DNA of 14,496 bases from Oscillospiraceae bacterium (lineage in GTDB: Bacteria; Bacillota; Clostridia; Oscillospirales; Ruminococcaceae). Position numbers and translations under genes: made by a program. How positions within the stretch are numbered: position 1 is the first letter of the stretch; every line of letters starts with the position of its first letter. Below are positions 6,776 to 13,751 of the stretch, piece by piece. The stretch is taken from positions 1-14,496 of the forward strand of contig JAITVU010000405.1 of the NCBI GenBank assembly GCA_031285645.1, written 5' to 3'. The notes beneath the pieces were generated by a model. That model saw nothing but the letters and a program-made list of their open reading frames with translations, was not told the origin of the DNA and did not search any database.

Positions 6776-8812
6776 ATGGAATACGGAAAATCAGTTTTTC
6801 CCACTAAGCCTGATGATGACTTGGCGATCGTATTCACGCCGCAGGAATTCGGAGCCTGCCCTGACGGAGTGGGCGACAACACGGCGGCGCTTCAAAAAGC
6901 GATCGATACGTTGGAAGCGCGCGCCACGATCGGGATTATTTTTATTCCGGAAGGGCGATACCGTTTTTCGGGCACGGTAAACCTGTGGCGCGGCATACGC
7001 CTGATAGGCTTCGGCGCCCAGCGTCCGCGCTTATTCCTCGAAGACCACGCGGCCGGATTTGAAGGGCCCCTGTCCAAATATCTCTTCTTTTTCCGGAATG
7101 TGAAGCCCGGGCCGGGGGAATTTTTGAGGGACGCCAACGAGTGCTCGTTCTTTTCATCCCTCCGCAATCTGGATATCGATATGGGCAGCGGGAACAGCGG
7201 CGCTGTCGCGGCGCGCTATCACATAGCCCAGCTCTGCTCAATCGAGGACTGCGATTTTTATATCAATGACGCGAAGGCCGCGGTGGAGTTTGTCGGTAAT
7301 GAGATTGAGCGCTGCCGCTTTTTCGGCGGACAGTACGGCATTATCGGCTATTACACGGCGCCGGGCTGGCAGTTTTATGTCGGCGACTGTGTGTTTGAGG
7401 GGCAGCGCCGCGCCGGTATTATGAGCAGCAAGACAGGGCTTACGCTGGTTCGCGACACCTTCCGCAATATGCCCTGGGGTGTTTACGTGCCCAATAAAGA
7501 GCTTTATGATGTGCCTACAAACGAGACTGAGCGGCTTTACATGGAAAATTGCCGCGCGGAGGACATTGCCACGGCTGTCGTCAGCATGGGCTGGCTCAGA
7601 AATCCCATAAACTGGCTGCATGTGGTTGGAACAGTCTGCCGCTCGGCGCCCATGTTTCTGGAGTGCTTTGGCTATCAGTTTGTCTATTTCTTCATGGAGC
7701 CCCCTATTGAACCCGCGTATCCCTGTTATTCGGTCGAGACCCATATCGGCTTTAGAGTGACGGCGGACAACAGTGAAATCCGCCGGAAATTCGCTTATGA
7801 TTTCAAAGTGGAGGAGGCCCAGTGGTCGCCTGTTCCCGAGCCGGATTACAGAGCCATGCCGTCCCAGTCGGAGTGGGTGAGCGTTCGCTCATTCGGTGCG
7901 GCGGGCGACGGCTCGGCGGATGATACGGAAGCTTTTAAAAAGGCGATCGCCACAGCGGACGTTATTTACGTACCCCAGGGATATTACCGTATATCCGCGG
8001 CGCTGCACCTTCGTGAGAATACAAGCCTTGTCGCCCTGCATCCGGGCACGACGGCAATTATGATGGCGGACGGCGCCGAGGGCTTTGGCGATTCTAAAAA
8101 CCCGGCTTCCATAATGGTTATTCCTAAAGGCGGCAAAAACCATATTTGCGGTATAGCCATCGACGGCGGGAAAAATCCCGGCTCTCACTCTATGGAGTGG
8201 CTGGGGTCACCCGAGTCGATTTTGGAGGACTCGCAGTTTTCCGGCGATATAAAACGATTTGCCGAGAAGGAGGGCGTAAATGCCGCCAAGCCTGAGGAAC
8301 AGCTTAAAATTGAGCGGAAGCCAAGAAGAAAGGGTAGGGACCGATGCCATACCCTGTGGATACATGACGGCGGCGCGGGCGTGTTCAAGAATATATGGTC
8401 CAATGACCGCATGGCGAGGGATGGGCTGTACATTGCCGATACGGAAGCCCCCGGCAAGATTTATCTGATGTCCGTTGAGCATCATCTGGACACTGAGGTC
8501 ATCATAGCGCGCGTAGCGAACTGGTCGATCATCTCCTTGCAGACTGAGGAGGCCTATGGAGATGACCATACCCTTGCCATGCGCTGCGAGGACTGTGAGG
8601 ATTGCGTCTTCGCCAACCTGTTTGAGTATCGCATGCAGAGCTTCGAAATCAATTTCCCCTACGCAAATCATATCATAAACTGCAAGAATATGGTGTTCTG
8701 GGGTGTCCACGCTTTTTCCAACGGGCCTAATAATTGGGAGAACAGTGTGCGCGTCGATGAGAAGGCCAACATAGCCGACCGGGAAATCGGCACTTTGATT
8801 GTGAACTGCTGA
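6776..8812 (+). CDS. GH55-like protein with two pectate-lyase-3 beta-helix lobes
   Basis: Right-handed parallel beta-helix protein of 678 residues. Two copies of the pectate_lyase_3 entry motif are visible. The first, near residue 20, reads FGACPDGVGDNTAALQKAID. The second, near residue 365, reads FGAAGDGSADDTEAF. Each is followed by the expected IPEGRYR or VPQGYYR strand. Two tandem lobes are the architecture of GH55 exo-beta-1,3-glucanases. VEHH at 567-570 and LQTEE at 588-592 resemble the conserved GH55 segment in the second lobe. There is no signal peptide, so it would act in the cytoplasm on imported oligosaccharide. The open frame extends upstream to a TTG at 6590. ATG 6776 is chosen because GGAGG at 6766-6770 lies 5 bases before it and the conserved domain starts soon after. 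Exact substrate is unknown; another beta-helix glycosidase or lyase remains possible. Confidence 0.82.
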   Translation: MEYGKSVFPTKPDDDLAIVFTPQEFGACPDGVGDNTAALQKAIDTLEARATIGIIFIPEGRYRFSGTVNLWRGIRLIGFGAQRPRLFLEDHAAGFEGPLSKYLFFFRNVKPGPGEFLRDANECSFFSSLRNLDIDMGSGNSGAVAARYHIAQLCSIEDCDFYINDAKAAVEFVGNEIERCRFFGGQYGIIGYYTAPGWQFYVGDCVFEGQRRAGIMSSKTGLTLVRDTFRNMPWGVYVPNKELYDVPTNETERLYMENCRAEDIATAVVSMGWLRNPINWLHVVGTVCRSAPMFLECFGYQFVYFFMEPPIEPAYPCYSVETHIGFRVTADNSEIRRKFAYDFKVEEAQWSPVPEPDYRAMPSQSEWVSVRSFGAAGDGSADDTEAFKKAIATADVIYVPQGYYRISAALHLRENTSLVALHPGTTAIMMADGAEGFGDSKNPASIMVIPKGGKNHICGIAIDGGKNPGSHSMEWLGSPESILEDSQFSGDIKRFAEKEGVNAAKPEEQLKIERKPRRKGRDRCHTLWIHDGGAGVFKNIWSNDRMARDGLYIADTEAPGKIYLMSVEHHLDTEVIIARVANWSIISLQTEEAYGDDHTLAMRCEDCEDCVFANLFEYRMQSFEINFPYANHIINCKNMVFWGVHAFSNGPNNWENSVRVDEKANIADREIGTLIVNC

Positions 8813-8829
8813 AAATAAGGCGGAAACGC

Positions 8830-8864
8830 AAAACGGCGGCAAGTGGAGGCTTGCCGCCGTTTTT
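8830..8864. terminator. Strong bidirectional intrinsic terminator
   Basis: A perfect 14-base stem (8830-8843 with 8850-8863) surrounds a 6-base loop, with a GC-rich core CGGCGGCAAG, an A-run on the left side and a T-run on the right. It ends the rightward GH55-like transcript 18 bases after its stop codon and can also stop leftward transcription from the flavoprotein gene. Confidence 0.93.
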
Positions 8865-8881
8865 AACTGTTATATACAAAC

Positions 8882-8911
8882 ACGGATACAGTGGATTTAG
8901 GCTGTATCCGT
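8882..8911. terminator. Second stem-loop between convergent genes
   Basis: A perfect 10-base stem (8882-8891/8902-8911) has a 10-base loop. On the plus strand it is followed by ATTCGATTTTTC. On the minus strand only a short GTTTGTATA follows. It may back up the stronger terminator or end the leftward flavoprotein transcript. The T-run is imperfect on both sides, hence moderate confidence. Confidence 0.5.
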
Positions 8912-8961
8912 ATTCGATTTTTCATGTCCCCAAGGGGTGGAGAATCCCTCCCTTTGCTTCA

Positions 8962-9363
8962 TTAAAAGACGATCCTTGAATAAGGCGCGCCTGAAAAATC
9001 GCCGAAAAAAGCCTCGCCCCGACTCATTGTGATCAGGGTGAACAAAGGATCGGCGGCGTCCCTATAAAGGTTCTTTAGCGCCGCATGGGTCTCAAAAACT
9101 TTTCGCTTAATCACAATATCATCCGTAAAAGTCACGCCGCCCTGCAGCCTGATCCAACGCATATCGGGTGAGACACTTGAAAAAGCCATATAGGGCTCCT
9201 TCATGAGCTGACGGTATACGGCTTTATTCTTCCCTGTGCAAAACACCAGCATATCGGCGTAACGGAGCATAAATTGCCAGGGCCTCACCCTGGGCTTGCC
9301 ATCCTCCACCGTCGCCATAAATCCCGCTGGATTTTGCTCCAAAAATGCTGTTATACGATTCAT
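8962..9363 (-). CDS. Pyridoxamine 5'-phosphate oxidase-fold flavoprotein
   Basis: Small 133-residue protein of the split-barrel FMN-binding family, often annotated as PNPOx-related. Recognisable pieces are the start FLEQNPAGFMATVEDGKPRVRPWQ, where the RVRPWQ stretch lines the flavin site in relatives. Next come LVFCTGKNKAVYRQLMKEPYMAF and the tail GEAFFGDFSGAP. It is probably a cytoplasmic flavin- or cofactor-binding reductase; the substrate is unknown. It is much too divergent and short to be PdxH itself. The frame opens upstream to 9477, but ATG 9363 is chosen because AGGGGGG at 9369-9375 lies 5 bases before it and homologous sequence starts there. It has its own promoter (see 9415-9443) and probably is transcribed separately from the dehydrogenase upstream. 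Confidence 0.87.
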   Translation of the reverse strand: MNRITAFLEQNPAGFMATVEDGKPRVRPWQFMLRYADMLVFCTGKNKAVYRQLMKEPYMAFSSVSPDMRWIRLQGGVTFTDDIVIKRKVFETHAALKNLYRDAADPLFTLITMSRGEAFFGDFSGAPYSRIVF

Positions 9364-9382
9364 CCAGTCCCCCCTAAACAAA

Positions 9383-9417
9383 AATAGGGATAATCGGTTT
9401 AATCCGATATCCCTATT
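9383..9417. promoter_or_regulatory. Palindromic operator candidate overlapping the flavoprotein -10 box
   Basis: Arms AATAGGGATAATCGG (9383-9397) and CCGATATCCCTATT (9404-9417) are complementary except for one extra A, around a 6-base centre. The right arm overlaps the -10 box and expected start site of the leftward promoter, the usual place for a repressor operator. In the leftward RNA the same sequence would form a hairpin followed by TTTGTTT, so it could instead act as a weak terminator after the dehydrogenase gene or as an attenuator. Confidence 0.6.
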
Positions 9418-9443
9418 ATGACTATAAAACATCACCCTGTCAA
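9415..9443 (-). promoter_or_regulatory. Sigma-A promoter of the flavoprotein gene
   Basis: Read leftward, the -35 box is consensus TTGACA (9438-9443). The spacer is exactly 17 bases and the -10 box is CATAAT (9415-9420), 5 of 6 to consensus. Transcription should begin near 9408, giving a leader of about 45 bases with the AGGGGGG site. The -35 box overlaps the TGA stop of the upstream dehydrogenase gene (9440-9442). Confidence 0.78.
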
Positions 9444-10273
9444 CCGTTTCCGCCAAGACCCGCGCGCCCTCTCCCATATGGGTTGCGCACTTTAAACGGC
9501 TGCTGAATCTCCCTTGAGATCCTGGCTGTCAGGCCGCGCGGCGCTATGCGGCTGGCGGCGACCATAATCTTTGTCACGGGGCCGATCACACACACCCTCT
9601 TGCCGCGCATCATGGCGTGAAAGGCTTCCCGGGCTACCAATCCCGGGTGCAAAACACAGTAGTTAAAGAGCATGGTCGTCTCCATATTGGACGTCTCGGC
9701 AAAGCGGCTTCTTGTCCCGCCGGGACACGCCGCCGTCACCTGGATGCCCTTGTCGCACAGCTCCTCGGCCAACGCTTCGCTGAGAGACAGAAGATACGCT
9801 TTGCTCGCGCAGTACACAGCATTCATGGGGCCTGGCACAAAACTGCCCAGCGACGCCATATTAAGGATGCGTCCATGGCCGCGGCGCAGCATATCGGGAA
9901 TAAAAAGCCGGCAAAGACGCGTGGGCACACCCATGATGACGCGCATCATCTCCGTCTGCCTGCCCGGTCTGTTCGTATAAAAGTAACCGCCGAGGCCAAA
10001 ACCGGCGTTGTTGACCAACGCGTCAATGGCGATGCCTTCCTCGTCAATCATATTGTAGAGCTCGTCCGCAGCCCCGTCACCGGCCAAATCCAGAACAAGG
10101 GGCAAAACGCGGATGCCGTAACTCCCCCTGAGTTGGGCCGCGGCGGCGTCAAGGCGCTCCTCATTTGTGGCCGTGATGACAAGATTGTACCCGTGCCTTG
10201 CGAATTCCTTGCAAAGCTCACTGCCGATTCCGCCTGTCGCACCTGTTATGAGCGCTGTCTTAATGCCGTTCAT
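9440..10273 (-). CDS. Short-chain dehydrogenase/reductase, DltE/COG0300-like
   Basis: Classical SDR of 277 residues that should catalyse an NAD(P)-dependent oxidation or reduction in the cytoplasm. The Rossmann nucleotide motif TGATGGIG lies at 10-17, NNAG at 88-91, the catalytic Ser at 141 in NMAS, and YCASK with Tyr154 and Lys158. PGG follows near 184. The helix-4 position that carries the tetrad Asn in most SDRs appears to be Ile113 in VIMGVP, which is unusual. The substrate is not inferable. A frame extends to a GTG at 10279, but that codon abuts the AGGGGAG site. ATG 10273 is 5 bases from it and is preferred. It lies 69 bases downstream of the AbrB-family gene on the same strand. Confidence 0.9.
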   Translation of the reverse strand: MNGIKTALITGATGGIGSELCKEFARHGYNLVITATNEERLDAAAAQLRGSYGIRVLPLVLDLAGDGAADELYNMIDEEGIAIDALVNNAGFGLGGYFYTNRPGRQTEMMRVIMGVPTRLCRLFIPDMLRRGHGRILNMASLGSFVPGPMNAVYCASKAYLLSLSEALAEELCDKGIQVTAACPGGTRSRFAETSNMETTMLFNYCVLHPGLVAREAFHAMMRGKRVCVIGPVTKIMVAASRIAPRGLTARISREIQQPFKVRNPYGRGRAGLGGNG

Positions 10274-10293
10274 AGCCACTCCCCTATCTGTAA

Positions 10294-10324
10294 TGTATCA
10301 CAAGAAACAGGATAATTTGATACA
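10294..10324. promoter_or_regulatory. Inverted repeat upstream of the dehydrogenase gene
   Basis: TGTATCA (10294-10300) and TGATACA (10318-10324) are exact inverted repeats separated by 17 bases, in the 69-base gap between the AbrB-family gene and the dehydrogenase. The arm spacing is about two helical turns centre to centre, which suits a dimeric regulator. A leftward TTGTAT at 10320-10325 could be a -35 box, but no good -10 box accompanies it. Confidence 0.35.
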
Positions 10325-10342
10325 AATATGATAATCACCTGT

Positions 10343-11431
10343 CTATGTAAAGAGCCTTACCAGCACAAAGACGATTTGGGGGTATAGCGCAATGACAAAT
10401 ATAATCCTGGCCATATGGAGCAAAGCCACCTGAGGCCCGTCCGCCCCCATGTCGGCGGCTATAAGCGCCATTTCACTCGCCCCGGCAGGTATCCCTGAAT
10501 AGATCGCGCTAAGCAGATCCAGACTTGATTTTTTGTAAAGGAAAAATGTTAAGACCACGCTGACCAGCAAATAACAAAGTATGATCACAACCGCCGGCAT
10601 GATCATCTTCCCGGCCGACAAAATCTGCTCCATACCAAAACTCTGCCCAACCATTGCGCCCGCAACCACTTGCGCCAAACGGCGCATTGAGGTCGACATA
10701 TAAGCCCTGTTGGTTTTAATATTCATAATGCCAACCGCCAACATGGAAAAGAGCAACACGCCCGCCGGTATTTTTAACAGATAACCGATGATGCCGCCGA
10801 CCGCGCCGACCGCTATGGTCAGAGCGTTTAGTTTAATCAATGATTTCAGATCCAGTTTTTCCGGTCGGGCCGCCTGATCCGATTTTTCTTTATGTGCGGC
10901 ATCCGCCGGTTCTTTATCATCTTTCCCCGTTATCTCCGTTTTATAAATCCGTTTTAGAATGATGCGGCTCAATGGCGGCCATATACAGATCACGCCGACA
11001 AGGCGCACCAAATGGAATACAGCCATCACCGATGTGTCCGCGCCCATATCCATGCCGACAAGTGTCATGTCAACGATCCCGCCGGGCGCCGTTGCGAGAA
11101 GGCAGGTGACCAAATCATAATCCGTGATCGTATAGACAAGAAACCCGATCGCAATACCGCTGGCCATCAGGCAGCCCACAATAGCGAGCGCCGGAATGAT
11201 GAGCGTTTTAAGCATGCGCACCACATCGCCCCGTATGCTCATGCCGATGAAGGTGCCGGTCAGAATCTGCGACATGGTTTTAAGGTAAGGCGGGAAATCA
11301 GCCTGTCCCGTCGTGATGTTGAAAATAGCCACGAATGTGAGCGCGCCAATCATGATGCCGGCCGGTATTTTCAGCTTGTTAAATACAAGTGCGCCCGCCG
11401 CCGCAATCGCAAGACCCACGATGATCATCAT
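10343..11431 (-). CDS. AbrB-family membrane protein (PF05145, COG3180)
   Basis: Integral membrane protein of 362 residues made of two related halves. The first half contains APGGIVDMTLVGMDMGAD and then H..R. The second contains IPAGASEMALIAADMGAD and then LLHMAR. This internal repeat is diagnostic of the family annotated as AbrB duplication or putative ammonia monooxygenase. A charged cytoplasmic linker (about residues 170-205, rich in K, D, E, A) joins the halves. Function is not established in most bacteria; a transporter role is generally assumed. The family name should not be confused with the DNA-binding AbrB regulator. The frame runs up to 11596 but that part is not homologous and crosses a hairpin-rich region. 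ATG 11431 follows an AGGAG site by 10 bases; ATG 11428 is a possible alternative. Confidence 0.87.
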   Translation of the reverse strand: MMIIVGLAIAAAGALVFNKLKIPAGIMIGALTFVAIFNITTGQADFPPYLKTMSQILTGTFIGMSIRGDVVRMLKTLIIPALAIVGCLMASGIAIGFLVYTITDYDLVTCLLATAPGGIVDMTLVGMDMGADTSVMAVFHLVRLVGVICIWPPLSRIILKRIYKTEITGKDDKEPADAAHKEKSDQAARPEKLDLKSLIKLNALTIAVGAVGGIIGYLLKIPAGVLLFSMLAVGIMNIKTNRAYMSTSMRRLAQVVAGAMVGQSFGMEQILSAGKMIMPAVVIILCYLLVSVVLTFFLYKKSSLDLLSAIYSGIPAGASEMALIAADMGADGPQVALLHMARIIFVIALYPQIVFVLVRLFT

Positions 11432-11480
11432 ATCTTTTATTCTCCTGGACTCGTTTTCTCTTTGTTCAGTGCCCGGACGC

Positions 11481-11550
11481 CATATATAGTGAACGAACGT
11501 CAGGCAGTCGCCTGACGGCACACTGGAGGCGTGCGCGTTCACTATGTATG
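11481..11550 (-). other. Three-stem cruciform-like element in the AbrB-family gene leader
   Basis: An outer 15-base stem pairs 11481-11495 with 11536-11550 (14 matches plus one wobble). It encloses a perfect 8-base hairpin 11498-11505/11510-11517 with an AGTC loop and a short GCAC/GTGC hairpin 11518-11521/11531-11534. The element lies 50 bases upstream of the AbrB-family start. It could be a folded 5' leader RNA or a dispersed palindromic repeat. I do not recognise a known riboswitch. Confidence 0.5.
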
Positions 11551-11586
11551 GTCGAAGACCGCTTTGCGGCCACATTCGCCAAGTAT

Positions 11587-11707
11587 GGTTGATCAATCAA
11601 CCAGCATTCGGCTTGAGCAAATCCATTTCCTTTTCATGCGCAGCAAAGGAAATGGAATACCATACACTATCCATTGCACTCTGTACACTGTGTATATGAT
11701 ATTCCAT
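11587..11707. repeat. Cluster of three perfect or near-perfect stem-loops
   Basis: Three hairpins follow one another. GGTTGA/TCAACC spans 11587-11602 with a TCAA loop. An 11-base perfect stem pairs 11623-11633 with 11645-11655. A composite stem pairs 11652-11659 with 11700-11707, with inner 11662-11667/11690-11695. The second and third share bases 11652-11655, so they compete. No T-run follows on the minus strand, so they are not textbook terminators for the gene ending at 11721, though the last lies 14 bases beyond its stop codon. Confidence 0.5.
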
Positions 11708-11720
11708 ATGAAAGGACCTT

Positions 11721-12347
11721 TTAAAACAAATCTTCCAGCACTTTAGCCTCCAGCAAAATCGTCAGCATCGTATACTTGGGTCTTTTCACCCTGTATTGCT
11801 GGTCCTTGGCATGGATGCATTCCGGCAGTTCCTCAGGCGTATCGAAATTGATCAACACCTTCCCGACATCGGAAGGGCACGGCTCGATCGACACAATTTT
11901 TGCGTAATGACTGATCCCGCACAGGGGCGTGTTCCAATAAAACGCCACATAATTGAGATGCGGCAGCTTTGCCCGGTCAATATGCGCGGTTTCCAAAGAG
12001 CGGCGCTCAAAAACCGCCGTCCTGTTTTCCCTGCATTCGATAAGCGGCAGGACAATCGTATCCCGGGACGCGATATTCACGCACACCTCATGCCTGTATT
12101 CGCGCATTTCCGTGAGCGGAATGCCCCGGATATCAATGGCGTAACGCGAGACAATAAACCGCACCTGCTCACTGGTGTAGCTTTTAACCGCATTTTCAAC
12201 AATCCGGCCGGCCGGCGCTTTTTCTTCTTCGCTGCCGTAAAAGACGGAGAGCTTTTCAAGGAGCTCCATCTGTTCGTCGTCCAGTATCACTGTAATCTTT
12301 TTTTTGTCGTCCGACGGTTTATTTGTCCGATTTTTTTCGTTATTCAT
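11721..12347 (-). CDS. Unrecognised protein: ribbon-helix-helix-like N-terminus plus possible PUA-like C-terminal domain
   Basis: I do not recognise this 208-residue protein as a named family. Residues 1-16 are polar and basic. Residues 17-57 read KKITVILDDEQMELLEKL, then a loop, then GRIVENAVKSY, a strand-helix-helix pattern like CopG/Arc DNA-binding domains. Residues 85-125 form a strand-rich middle. Residues 132-208 contain YVAFYWNTPLCGISHYAKI and end RPKYTMLTILLEAKVLEDLF, which is reminiscent of PUA-like (EVE/ASCH-type) nucleic-acid-binding domains; this second assignment is tentative. GGAGG 4 bases before ATG 12347 fixes the start; a longer frame to 12383 lacks a site. The gene stands alone, flanked on both sides by hairpin-rich spacers. 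It may be an autoregulated DNA-binding protein. There is no toxin-like partner beside it. Confidence 0.7.
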   Translation of the reverse strand: MNNEKNRTNKPSDDKKKITVILDDEQMELLEKLSVFYGSEEEKAPAGRIVENAVKSYTSEQVRFIVSRYAIDIRGIPLTEMREYRHEVCVNIASRDTIVLPLIECRENRTAVFERRSLETAHIDRAKLPHLNYVAFYWNTPLCGISHYAKIVSIEPCPSDVGKVLINFDTPEELPECIHAKDQQYRVKRPKYTMLTILLEAKVLEDLF

Positions 12348-12414
12348 GCGTCCTCCTTCATTTACCGCCAAAAATGAAGTCAAAATAAATGGGATTCGCC
12401 TTTTATCGTCCTAA

Positions 12415-12427
12415 GCTTTATTAAAGC
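12415..12427. promoter_or_regulatory. Short palindrome upstream of the ribbon-helix-helix gene
   Basis: GCTTTA and TAAAGC flank a single central T, a perfect 13-base palindrome 68 bases upstream of the start codon at 12347. Its location fits an operator for the gene's own product or for another dimeric regulator. It overlaps the AT-rich stretch most likely to hold the leftward -10 box, but the promoter itself could not be defined. Confidence 0.3.
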
Positions 12428-12494
12428 GCATCCACTCTATTGACACGATACCGGAAATATGCGCACCCGCCTCAAATCAACCGGGAAATTCTTA

Positions 12495-12600
12495 TACTCA
12501 TATAGGTGTAAAGCGCGCCTATGAGTAGCAGTCAGTATAGGCCGCCTTGGCGGCGCACGGCAAAAGCCGTGCAAACAAAATCATGCTGCGATGTTGTTTG
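12495..12600. repeat. Tandem array of four stem-loops downstream of ilvE
   Basis: Four adjacent hairpins fill the space after the ilvE stop codon. These are 12495-12506/12518-12527, 12541-12546/12549-12554 (GCCGCC/GGCGGC), the perfect 12555-12561/12566-12572 with an AAAA loop, and 12572-12578/12594-12600. None is followed by a T-run on the minus strand. They may act as a 3' stabilising structure or Rho-independent pause cluster for ilvE, or as palindromic repeat DNA like that at 11481-11707. Confidence 0.5.
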
Positions 12601-12607
12601 TATACGG

Positions 12608-13678
12608 CTATATCACACTGTAAACCCAGCCAAAGCGGTCTTCGCGCTCACAGCGCTGTATGCCGGAAAGCTCATCATACAGCTTCTGGGATAAGTCGCC
12701 GATTTTGCCGTCTGAAAGCTTCATCTCCACATCGCCCCACTTCAGTTCCCCGATCGGCGATATAACCGCGGCTGTTCCTGTTCCGAACGCCTCTTTAAAG
12801 GACCCGTTTTTATAGCCTTCGGCCAGTTCCTCCATGGAGACCTTGCGCTCCGAGACCTTGTAGCCCCAGTCACGCAGCAATGTAAGCACGCTGTCCCTCG
12901 TGATACCGCCCAGAATGCTGCCGTTGAGCGCGGGCGTGACCACCTCGTCGCCTAAAACAAAAAATACATTCATAGCGCCGACTTCCTCGACATACTTATG
13001 CTCTACGCCGTCAAGCCAGAGCACCTGCGAGTAGCCCTGCGCCTCCGCCTCCACCTGGGAACGCAGCGACGCCGCGTAGTTGCCGGCGCATTTCGTGAAT
13101 CCCGTGCCGCCCCGGACCGCGCGGACATAATTGTCCTCCACATAAATTCGAACAGGTGAAAGCCCGCCTTTATAGTATGGTCCAACCGGCGAGAGAATAA
13201 CAATCAGCAAGTAAGAATCGGACGGATGGACGCCTAAAAACGCGTCGGTTGAGATGACGAACGGCCGGATATAGAGCGACGTCCCCTCGCTGCCCGGCAC
13301 CCAGCCTTCCTCAACCCGGACGAGATCGGCGATGGCGCCGACCATAAACTCCTCATCGATCGGCGGGATGCAAAGCCTGTCTCCGCTTAAATTAAGCCGC
13401 TCCATATTCTTTTCCGGGCGGAACATCACAATTTTGCCCTCTTTTGTGCGGTAGGCCTTGAGCCCCTCGAATATAAGCTGGCCATAGTGCAGGCATGTGG
13501 CGGCAGGATCCATCTCAATGGGCGCGTATGGGACAATGCGCGGGTTATGCCATCCCTTATCGCCTTTATAATCCATCAAAAACATATGGTCGGTGAATCT
13601 TTTCCCGAACTGCAGCGCCCCCTCGTCCTCCGGCTTCGGCTTAAGCTGGGAGACGCGCTCGATCCTTATTGCTTCCAT
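12608..13678 (-). CDS. ilvE: Branched-chain amino acid aminotransferase
   Basis: PLP-dependent class IV aminotransferase that interconverts leucine, isoleucine and valine with their 2-oxo acids using 2-oxoglutarate/glutamate, in the cytoplasm. The product is 356 residues, the usual length of the long ilvE type. Family blocks are FGKRFTDHMFLMDY near 24-37, HYGQLIFEGLKAYR near 64-77, GGTGFTKCAGNYAAS with the PLP-binding Lys196, and YVEEVGAMNVFFV near 229-241. GTGTAAVISPIG lies near the C-terminus. A frame opens at 13702, but family similarity begins at Met 13678, and GAGGAG lies 12 bases before it inside the longer frame; the spacing is slightly long. It has its own promoter. Nearby gdhA could supply the glutamate donor. 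Confidence 0.96.
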   Translation of the reverse strand: MEAIRIERVSQLKPKPEDEGALQFGKRFTDHMFLMDYKGDKGWHNPRIVPYAPIEMDPAATCLHYGQLIFEGLKAYRTKEGKIVMFRPEKNMERLNLSGDRLCIPPIDEEFMVGAIADLVRVEEGWVPGSEGTSLYIRPFVISTDAFLGVHPSDSYLLIVILSPVGPYYKGGLSPVRIYVEDNYVRAVRGGTGFTKCAGNYAASLRSQVEAEAQGYSQVLWLDGVEHKYVEEVGAMNVFFVLGDEVVTPALNGSILGGITRDSVLTLLRDWGYKVSERKVSMEELAEGYKNGSFKEAFGTGTAAVISPIGELKWGDVEMKLSDGKIGDLSQKLYDELSGIQRCEREDRFGWVYSVI

Positions 13679-13751
13679 GGTATTAAAACACTCCTCTTTC
13701 ATATTGCGCGGTTTTCTTCCGCATCACGCCGGATTAAAGGCGCCCGTACTG

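Noticed and set aside
8207..8842. 211-codon minus-strand frame under the GH55-like gene
   Set aside because: It covers conserved second-lobe sequence on the other strand and its start lies in the terminator region; treated as a shadow.
11432..11596. N-terminal extension of the AbrB-family protein
   Set aside because: It runs through the hairpin element, is hydrophilic and unlike the family; AGGAG supports ATG 11431.
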